Shown here: in pieces, positions 17,769-25,225 of the stretch | Position numbering within the stretch: position 1 is the first letter of the stretch | How the letters are laid out: each line of letters starts with the position of its first letter | Origin: Saccoglossus kowalevskii | Lineage: Eukaryota > Hemichordata > Enteropneusta > Harrimaniidae | Length of the DNA stretch: 25,225 nt | Assembly (NCBI RefSeq): GCF_000003605.2 | Contig: NW_003147278.1 | Coordinates: 79,390 to 104,614, forward strand | Reading direction: 5' to 3' | Made by a program: the position numbers and the translations under genes | Notes under the pieces: model-generated | Database searches by the model: none | Told to the model about the DNA's origin: nothing | Seen by the model: only the letters and a program-made list of their open reading frames with translations

Positions 17769-19690
17769 TTACCCATGGGCTGCAATATTATTGGCTATTC
17801 CTGCAAATGTCTGAAGACCTTTTCTAATTTTCTGCCAGTTCCATCTTCGTCTTCGTTCTGGAGATGTAGAAGTTAATACATTAGTACATCGATTTTGAGT
17901 ATTATAAATTGTCAAGTTTGTTAAAGGGCGGTAGTCGTCGCGCCGCGCGTGTGCAGCTTTTGTGTTGATAAACATTTATTTTCCCACAATCCAATGCGCT
18001 CTTCTGATGGAAATCACAAGTATGAGTTTTGACCTGGGAGCGACTTACTAGTACATTAATTACCGCTCGTGACCTCACATTACCTAACAAATACCTAATT
18101 AAAGCTTGAAAACGTCTCAATTTGTACTCGCTGATCTGCGCAACAGTCAAAGTCGACATCTTTGTTTATATGAGATCCATATATCTCGCGCATGCGTGGC
18201 GCGTCGACTACAGCCCTTTAAATACAGCCTTTTAAACTCGAATTTAGAAAGCCACAACAACAAAGAATGATTAAATTCAGTTTTATCGACACATATTTTT
18301 TTCATATGAATTGCACCGGAAAGCTGTTAAACTAAGTCAAATCTATACAATGAATGAATGCACAAAACCAAAAATAGATGCATACACAAGTATTAGTTGG
18401 CAGAATATGTACCTATCCAATGTAACTGAACATATTATTGTTCTTAAATGTCACTGTGTCTCTTTAATAACAGAAACGGTACGATAATAATATACCGTGA
18501 CTGTTTTGTTGTTCGTTTTGTCAGTTTAGAAAGTCAAGTCAAATAACAAGTTATTAAAATACTGACCTTCAACACCAAGATCATCGTAGTCAGGCTGTGA
18601 ATAAAATGTTACCGTATTGATTTAATTACAGTTTTCGGAATGGGAGTCTGTTTTATTCTAAATGCGCTCAGATGGAATGTACCGGAAACACAATTCAAAA
18701 CAATGTAGATAACTTTGTCTGAATGACTCGAATATTGACATAAAAAATGATATATCATTAACTAATTTATTGAAGTCTATTCAAGTGGAAATGGTAATAA
18801 AATTAGCTTATTAATTAGGTAATTAATATGCAAGTATATCAGCCGAAAACTAATCAGGTACGAGCATTACGCCAAATCATCTGCTATGTACCAAGTTTAA
18901 AATCTGATAACTGGTTCTTGTCATATCAGTGGTACACACCACACACACGCAATAATATGATATTATAATTTGTACTCACTTCATCATTTAATGCTCGAAC
19001 AAAGTTTGCAATGTCTGAAATAAGAAATAAACAAATGATTGGTAATCATCGTATTGCATTGAAAAGAATGTGCTGCATTTGAAGTACAAATCAGAGATAC
19101 AACACAATATGAATCAAATAATAAAATAGATAAATGATTAAATAAATACCTTCATCGGAAGTATCGTCGACATAGTCCTGAAGAGCAATAATTCAATAAA
19201 TATACAGTAAAGTTGATTTGTCTGATATGTCAGTGCGCCAATGGCATGTTTTGTGGAGACAAACTCCCGGGCAACTCAATTGAAAATGTGGGTGTAGGTT
19301 TAGGTGTAGCAGGTTTGGGTGTTTTAATCTCGCATCGATATATTAAATGGCATTTATCGACACGTTCGATTCGAGCCTACAGTAGCTTAAGTTACATATT
19401 GGTTGTCTGGAAGTATATTTCTTGCAACATATACATTGCTTTTTTATTTAATGACCTTCAGGTATCTCTGTACAACTGTTCACGAAACGGTGATTCTCCC
19501 CTCCCAGCCCCCAGATTTCTATTTCATGGTAACATCTTTGCGTTATGCTTTTAGATCACGTTGTATAAGTAAGTATTAATTATTATATTACGAAGTACAA
19601 TATTATCAGTTGTCAAACACGTACCTCCTGAGTGATGACTGTGCCAACGAGAAGCAGGAATACGAAACCCAGCAATAAAGTATATTGCAT
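17769..19690 (-). CDS. AMP2: secreted cationic antimicrobial-peptide precursor (81 aa), paralogue of AMP1
   Basis: Coding exons on the minus strand are 19690-19625, 19177-19150, 19014-18980, 18594-18567 and 17857-17769 (to TAA). Sizes and phases are the same as in AMP1 (66, 28, 35, 28, 89 nt; phases 0, 1, 0, 1). The signal peptide MQYTLLLGFVFLLLVGTVIT differs from AMP1 at three residues. The propeptide is DYVDDTSDE, then D and IANFVRALNDE, then PDYDDLGVE; that last exon is identical to AMP1 at the nucleotide level. The final exon gives E, RRRR, then WNWQKIRKGLQT and FAGIANNIAAHG before the stop. Kept positions are the basic cleavage site, W-N-W, the G-L and A-G pairs and the terminal Gly. It is less basic than AMP1. 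Intron 4 carries a TTAA MITE. Likely an intact, diverged paralogue. Confidence 0.86.
17925..18217. mobile_element. Element C: TTAA-flanked MITE in AMP2 intron 4 (293 bp)
   Basis: TTAA duplications at 17921-17924 and 18218-18221 flank ends reading AGGGCGGTAGTCG on the left and, reverse-complemented, AGGGCTGTAGTCG on the right. The inverted repeats run about 29 bp with five mismatches. AMP1 intron 4 keeps a single TTAA at the empty site, 9267-9270 (TTTAGTTAAATAGTG). TTAA targets are known for piggyBac and Kolobok superfamilies; piggyBac ends usually begin CCC, so Kolobok-like is the better guess. The insert is GC-richer than its surroundings. Confidence 0.85.
18095..18159 (-). pseudogene. Orphan first exon of a transposase-like gene inside element C
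   Basis: An ATG 58 bp inside the right end of element C opens 21 codons (MSTLTVAQISEYKLRRFQAL, then I). It runs into a consensus donor, AATTAG|GTATTT, leaving phase 2. Position just inside a terminal repeat is typical for a transposase first exon. The pattern resembles the start of a SAP-like helix motif, but that is a weak impression. The rest of any transposase is missing, so in this copy it is a remnant. It could still donate a start codon to a hybrid transcript. Confidence 0.4.
18494..18701. other. Near-identical block around coding exon 4 of AMP2
   Basis: Compared with 9541-9745 in unit 1, I count five substitutions and one 3-bp indel (GTT) in about 205 bp, including intron on both sides of the 28-nt exon. 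This is far higher identity than in the last exon or the outer flanks. Gene conversion or constraint could explain it. Confidence 0.8.
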
Positions 19691-19710
19691 CTTGAACCCG
19701 CAATAGTTTT
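19625..19710 (-). other. AMP2 exon 2 (5' UTR end plus signal peptide)
   Basis: Acceptor TTTTTTGCAG just above 19710, 20 nt of leader, ATG at 19690, donor GAG|GTACGT at 19625. The donor differs from AMP1 (GTAAGT) by one base. Confidence 0.7.
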
Positions 19711-20934
19711 CTGCAAAAAAGTGAATATCATGGTTATATTTTAGCTCAATTGCATCTTTCTATAACCTTACATAGCTGTTTGCAGTCGTAGTCCTTGAAT
19801 ATTCGCCAGCCAAGGTTCGTTTATTCGGTCATCGTCTCACCACTACGCGTTGGCAGATGCTTTGTAGCTAACGTATATTTAAGTGTGCCGTCTCTGGCAA
19901 TACTAGAAATATTTTCTTCAATTCATCGTTCAAACATAATGCTCGTTATAGCTGCATTACGAACAAAATTATTGCATGGAAGATTTTGTTCCCAGCCAGA
20001 GAGTAAACTAACATTTTAAAATATGTTACTCGAGGAATGTAAATCCAACTAGTTAGATAAATTCAGTCTGTATTTTTTTTCCATATTTTCACTATACACC
20101 AAGAACCACAGCCGCTATGAAATACGGCCACCGTGAAATGAGCGTATTATTCGTATTATTAATATAAACGTAGATTTTCAACCATCACATACATGAAAAC
20201 ATAGCAACTGTATTTACGTTATGTCCCGGGGTGAAAACTGTGCATTGATAAGACGTGTATAGGAGTTGAAATAACGATTTCAATATTTTGCACGGACCGA
20301 CCCATGCTTGATTTGGAGACTCCGTGCGGGGCTCGGTTCAGTGCATCGCAGGATCGTACGCATAGAACCAACTACGGTGTTTGTATCAAATGCGCATTGT
20401 AATCATCAAGTGGTAGTCTACATTAGACTGTTCGACCATGTATTTTTTAATTAGTACTAAGTCACGTTTCGGAAACAATCCCGGAAAGTGAGAACTGTGG
20501 ATAACCACCAGAAAATGTTTATGCTATTCTTTGCGAACGGCAACACAACGTTGTATTGGGCGAGTGATTTTAGAGGCGCCTCCAATCAGATCAATGCATT
20601 GTACCGAGGTAAAATATGCAACTTCTCGGTAGAATCCCGCACGGGCTTATGAGGGAATATGTTTACTCCGAGCACGCGCGATTCGGGCGATGTAGGTCTC
20701 ATTTTGCATAGTACATAAACGTGATAGAAACTGGAAATAAAAAAATCAACCTGCAATCACAACATATATATCCATATAAAAGAGCAATGAATACACCGCG
20801 CAATATGCGTGTTTTCAAATGACGGGAAAAGTAGTGTAGCTAAAGTGAGTTATCAGTAAAACTATCAGTAGTAATATTTTGAATCTTGTTTCAGATACTA
20901 GTAACATAGTGAAATATAAGGTAAACTTACTTAC

Positions 20935-20985
20935 TTATCAACGAAGTAGAAATGGTAGACAACAGATCCAAACTGTGAACAGGAA
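20935..20985 (-). other. AMP2 non-coding exon 1 (5' UTR)
   Basis: Aligned to 13126-13170. Ends in GATAA|GTAAGTAAG; a second GTAAGT four bases on could be used instead. Outer edge estimated from the AMP1 alignment. Confidence 0.5.
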
Positions 20986-20989
20986 TGGA

Positions 20990-21146
20990 ATATATTGATT
21001 TTATGTTCTGCTAATACAGAGATAGACTCAGCCTAATTTGCATTTATTTGGTTTAACTAAATTTATCACACACTAAATATTACTGGTATTATGCATAGAG
21101 TAGGAATTAACGTAATTCATAATCCTGGCCAACTGTTTCTATAAAT
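20990..21146 (-). promoter_or_regulatory. AMP2 promoter with a 100-bp block identical to AMP1
   Basis: A TATA-like ACATAAAATC (20997-21004) sits above the presumed start. Bases 21047-21146 are identical to 13240-13339, including a GATA-type motif. The TATA-proximal sequence itself differs between copies. Confidence 0.5.
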
Positions 21147-21940
21147 GGATTCAACTATTGGTTATGGTTTTTTACACAATTAGAAATAATCAGAGAATCA
21201 GATTTTAATCGGTCAGGTGTCGCAGTAAATTCTAATATTGGAACAGCATGAAATAGCAAACATTCTCTAAATTATCAAAATGGTGGATGTACAATTATTT
21301 TAATAATTTAAATACCGGCCTATACATCATAAAAACACTGTATGATTAATGATGACCATGCGTTGTTTTTGTATTGCATAAAACACTCATTATTGAATAG
21401 GGACATAATAATGCCTTAACGAGTCAGGATTGTCATGTATTTGCGCAAATGAAAATTGAAATTCACACGTCAAATCATTATTCTAAACAATTGATCTTTA
21501 ATCCTGACAGACATGGATGTCAGCTTATGGTGGAATGCATCGCTTAAGGGGATTTACTGAGATAGCTTTGCACACATTAAGTAGGCTGTTAATGGAATTC
21601 CATTTACTCATTTATTTTCAATTAAATAATTTATTAATTTATTAATCAGCCAATCACATCACAAGGTACAGGAAACTTGAAAACCAGGATGATGTGTTGC
21701 TATAGATAGACGAAAAATTATGACACCAGTGATGTAGTGATACGAGTACCTACTTCAGAATAACTCGCTACAACTGTTTACCACCAAATTCTACTTTTTA
21801 TTTTTTAACTTAGGTTACCACTCTTGTTGTTGCCCGTTATTATCACCTTCGTCAAATTATCTTGTCACTGTTATCACATCTGCTAGTTCTTTTCGTGTTT
21901 TCCTTGTTGAATGTTAACTGGTCGCTTGTTAGTCTAATAT

Positions 21941-22153
21941 TAGACTGTCGACAGTCCTCGGACCAAATATAATTGTGTATTGTAGAAATTCAAACGCCAA
22001 AGGCGTTTGATGGGAAATGCGAAGCATTTCACGCGAGGGACTTTAGTCTTTCTGTCCCGGCGTTCGCAATTTATTCACACATATTACGTTTATACACAAT
22101 ATTTATTAATAATAACAGATTAATATTGGGTACGACCGACTGTCGACTGTCTA
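21941..22153. mobile_element. Element B: 213-bp MITE with palindromic terminal repeats
   Basis: Ends TAGACTGTCGACAGTC and GACTGTCGACTGTCTA are inverted repeats with one mismatch. Perfect 9-bp target duplications GTCTAATAT lie at 21932-21940 and 22154-22162. The terminal sequences match element A (10541-11239) in reverse orientation: A's right end resembles B's left end, and B's right end matches A's left end over about 100 bp including GGTCGTACC and AACGCCGGGA. B therefore looks like an internal-deletion form. It lies upstream of AMP2 and is absent from unit 1. Confidence 0.87.
21991..22030. other. Two adjacent perfect hairpins in element B
   Basis: CAAACGCC-AAA-GGCGTTTG (21991-22009, 8-bp stem) is followed after four bases by GAAATGC-GAA-GCATTTC (22014-22030, 7-bp stem). 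Both have 3-nt loops. Element A keeps only part of this region (CAAACGCC without its partner arm). Confidence 0.8.
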
Positions 22154-22361
22154 GTCTAATATAAACAAATTGTATGTTTTGTTACTACTGTTTATTTTGA
22201 TTTTTTTAAACGAGCCTTGAAATGTGTCCACAAACGGATGTTTTTTTTATCCCGATGGCACATGGCGGGTTGGGGTGGGGGTGATTCCACCTATGTCCGT
22301 GCAAGAATGGTTTGGCCTGTCCGTGTGGTTTCAAGGTTAATTCATCTATCTGTCTATGATT

Positions 22362-22378
22362 CTATCCATCCATCCATC
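22362..22378 (+). repeat. (CCAT)n microsatellite
   Basis: Short run of CCAT/ATCC units. Similar CCATCCATAT occurs near 24526, unrelated. Confidence 0.7.
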
Positions 22379-23200
22379 CTCGGTAGCTTCTTAAATAGCG
22401 AGTACTAATAAAACATGATAATCCTTTCAGACACCAGTCTATCTATATTTGGCCGGTGAAAAATTCCTTTCTCGGTCAGAGGAAACGAAATTAAATTATA
22501 TGTATTTACGAATAATTTAGTTTTTTTTTATTTAAGGTTTCAAATTATTGGGTGAATTCATGAGTTTGGCGTTAGCAATTATAAACACATAGAATACGTA
22601 TAGAAAATTTGTTGTGAAACAGCTATTACATGGAATGCAGATTACGCAAATAATGTTAAATTGTTGTCACCTAGCAACCAAGATCCCGCCTCAAGCAACC
22701 AAATAAAATATGAAAGTACGTGCGTTTAAATAATGGTACACCTTAGTCACAATTATGTCCTATAGCATGTGACTCTTGACAACACAGAACATCAATGACT
22801 GAGGTCTTCTTGTCTATGTATCTGTTTATTTACGAAGGCAGTGCGACGTTGGTTTCGACCGACTCATGGTGCATATGAGTCGAGTGTGATTCTGTAATGA
22901 CGATGTGCGTACTTACTTTGAGGTGTTCACAGGTTAACCCATTGCTTTATGTTTGCTTTTTGTCACAATTTAGTGCAATATAGCATACTGAAATGCCATT
23001 TAATAACACTTTACGAGATATACATACCTATCCCTATGTTCAGTTACTGGTTTTTATCATCCAATCCGCTCCAAAGAGCGCCATCACAAGTAGACCCTCT
23101 AAGTTGGTTATAATTTTTGAAACATAATATTACTGATGAAAAATTCACTTCACAAATGAAATATTTTTAATTCACAATTGAAATCTATTCTATCTGCGAT

Positions 23201-24558
23201 ACTACCTCGGAAACAGAAAACAAACTCCCCTCATGCTATCGTGCGTGGCGCACTTCACCGGATACGCAAACAAGCAACAACAAAAATGAATGAGGCGAAT
23301 TTCAAACTGACGCGAGTGTTGAGAAGTATAGTAACCTTTTTTCGGCCAAAGCCCTGTTTTGTGTCTTGCTATCCACACCACAACTGAGGAGTGTTGTGCC
23401 CTAGTGTACAGTTCGTCAATGATACTAATGTTGTGTTCGAGACCGCGGCGATTAGAGGGTTTGTTAACACGTGGGCGAATAACGAATAATTAAGCTTCAA
23501 ATGTCACCATTTTTTTTTTAGAATAAATAAGCGGTGATTTTCTGAGTCCCCATCGATAAGTAAGCCGTGATTGCTGCAATATGCATACACACTCGCTATG
23601 GCTTGTTTTTTAGAGTATGAATAGAATTAATTTAGAAAAATGACAGTTGTCATATTATTATGGGAGGTATACATTGCTATATTATTAAAAACATACAAGA
23701 AGGATACATATAAAAACATGCCCCCAAATTTTTAAAAATCACACTTACCTTCCAGAGAATGCATTGCGACACTGCGTCATTGTAAATCGCACGCCCTCAT
23801 GAGGAAATTGACCCCCCCCCCCCCCAGTGACGCCGCCACTGAAACTCAACCATCAGTTCAACCATCTCTGTTTGTTAAGTCGCCCAGGCTGACATATGAA
23901 TGGTGTCAAACCTTAGAATTCTTTCTAATTTTAACAATTATAATTATTATTTAATATTTATCATATTAAACAACAATAATAACAACGAAAAGAAAAAACA
24001 ATTAAGCAAATAATAGTATCCGGAACAAATAACTCGACACAAGCATTTTGAATCTTTCTTTTGTTCATACGTGGCGGTCGTCATTCAGTGCGTATACGAA
24101 TTTCATGTAAACAAAGTCACAATCACCCAGGATACGATATATACTAGTATGCCAAAAAGGATTGATAGCCGGAACGAAAGATCAACATTGTGGACACTGC
24201 GGGCGTAGTAACGCCAGAATACTAGTATTCCAACACTAAGTTGTATTTTGTGTCTACACATAAATACGGAAAAGCAAAATATACAAATACAATTAAGGTC
24301 ATAGTAGTTCACACAATGTGAGGGCACACAACACTGTCGCATAATGAAAATAAATGCAGGTTAAACGTATGTTAAAAGAAATTGTCTCCATGGACTGTAT
24401 CACCAATCTAGTGTGTGTCGCCGTGTGATGCGATGGTCCCGGGACGATGGTATTCTTACATGCTTACTGTCTCACGGAATTATATAAATGATTATACACA
24501 TTTAATCCATCCACAGGACTGTGATCCATCCATATCCATTATCTTTAGCAAAATGTTG
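23201..24558. other. Intergenic, nothing firm recognised
   Basis: An open frame at 23178-23387 encodes a basic low-similarity peptide with a non-ATG start and no motif. A C14 homopolymer lies at 23812-23825. No gene, RNA gene or element ends found. Confidence 0.45.
23812..23825 (+). repeat. Poly(C) tract, 14 bases
   Basis: Uninterrupted C run; length may be unreliable in the assembly. A second run of 10 C is at 24559-24568. Confidence 0.9.
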
Positions 24559-24581
24559 CCCCCCCCCCACAAACTGGTATA

Positions 24582-24660
24582 ACGCAATGCATCATGGGAG
24601 AATTGGGTCATAGGTTACGACGTCGGTTTGGCGTCGCCATTTTGTTTATGAATTTCCCGG
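24582..24660. promoter_or_regulatory. Promoter-like cluster: ZNF143/STAF-, CRE- and YY1-type motifs
   Basis: ACGCAATGCATCATGGGAGA (24582-24601) is, on the minus strand, TCTCCCATGATGCATTGCGT, close to the long ZNF143/STAF (SBS) site known from metazoan promoters. CGACGTCG (24618-24625) holds the CRE core GACGTC. CGCCATTTTG (24635-24644) is the classic YY1 core-promoter motif, often just downstream of a start site. The stretch is richer in CpG than its surroundings. A donor-like GTAG|GTAAAC follows near 24738, and a 23-codon open frame begins with ATG at 24792 (MSNNSTTLHTLSVSH). I infer a housekeeping-type, perhaps bidirectional, promoter whose main gene lies right of the window. Confidence 0.55.
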
Positions 24661-25225
24661 GTATCTTTGTTACCTGAACTTGTGTTTTGAAGACAAAGTT
24701 CTCGACACAGCTGACTACTTCTAGTGTGGTTGGGTAGGTAAACCGTGTTGCGTTAGTTTACAGTTTATCTTTTACGAGAATACTTAGAAGTATGTCCAAC
24801 AACAGTACTACTCTCCACACACTGTCGGTGTCGCACGTGAAGTTGTATTATGATTCTGTATAATATTCTGTGTGACGACCCATACACAGTGTTGTCAGTG
24901 ATCGTGTACCGATACTGTCGACAGTCTCCTCATGAGTGACAGGTGAAACCCGGAGAGCGATCAATGTGATGCTTCATACTAACTTTCGTCAAATGTGTTA
25001 CTGATTTGCAGTTGGGTAGTACACAGGCGCTCGGAACGTTTCCTGGATAATAAAAAATGACCTAAAGTGGGATCGGCATAGTTAGTCAGTCGCCGGTAAA
25101 TTCCCCTACTACTCACATAATAACACAAGGTAGGAAAGCGTTGACACCATGACATCGAAACTTCCCGAAAATAACACGATTTTCCAAATTATATTTCGAT
25201 CCGCTTCACACAACTCAAGCATGAT
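24661..25225. other. Possible 5' region of a gene off the right edge
   Basis: Less AT-rich than the rest, with several donor-like sites but no open frame long enough to call. Contains one GTCGAC palindrome at 24914-24925. Confidence 0.3.
24914..24925. repeat. Lone copy of the element A/B terminal palindrome
   Basis: ACTGTCGACAGT followed by C matches the core of the element A and B ends. No partner end is seen between here and the window edge, so it may be one end of another copy, a relic, or chance. Confidence 0.35.

Larger units (their letters stand above)
15830..23200. repeat. Tandem segmental duplication, unit 2
   Basis: Second copy of the unit described at 7080-15400. It contains AMP2, a solo LTR (16137-16801), a TTAA MITE (17925-18217) and element B (21941-22153). 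Identity varies strongly by position: about 97% around the fourth coding exon and 100% over 100 bp of promoter, but poor in the outer flanks. Confidence 0.9.

Noticed and set aside
1-25225. tRNA, rRNA and other structured RNA genes
   Set aside because: No convincing A/B boxes, cloverleaf or rRNA-like stretch found by eye; a covariance-model scan would be decisive.

Overview
The window looks like AT-rich, gene-poor DNA from an animal nuclear genome. There are no bacterial-style operons. The only well-supported genes are intron-rich, with GT..AG splice sites and AATAAA poly(A) signals. LTRs, MITE-like DNA transposons, microsatellites and a 451-base assembly gap fill much of the rest. An invertebrate is likely, but I cannot name the phylum from sequence alone.

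The centre of the window is a tandem segmental duplication: unit 1 at about 7080-15400 and unit 2 at about 15830-23200. Each unit carries one minus-strand gene for a secreted 81-residue precursor, with coding exons at 12066-9114 and 19690-17769. Each gene has a non-coding first exon, a signal-peptide exon, three very short exons (28, 35 and 28 nt) for a strongly acidic propeptide, and a last exon for a basic Arg4-type cleavage site followed by a Trp-rich cationic helix ending in Gly-stop. This is the layout of an antimicrobial-peptide precursor, here called AMP1 and AMP2, and the mature peptide is cecropin-like in feel. Signal and propeptide are nearly the same in the two copies, while the mature peptide differs at 13 of 28 positions.

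The two units were invaded separately after duplication, and several insertions have a clean empty site in the other unit. They are a solo LTR in unit 1 (8332-8941), a related solo LTR in unit 2 (16137-16801), a TTAA-flanked MITE in intron 4 of AMP2 (17925-18217), and two members of a family with palindromic terminal repeats and 9-bp target duplications (10541-11239 in an AMP1 intron, 21941-22153 upstream of AMP2).

The left flank (1-7080) holds degenerate repeats, a decayed coiled-coil coding remnant and two weak exon-like stretches. The right flank (23200-25225) is mostly featureless, but ends in a promoter-like cluster at 24582-24660 with ZNF143/STAF-, CRE- and YY1-type motifs. That cluster probably belongs to a gene starting at or beyond the right edge.
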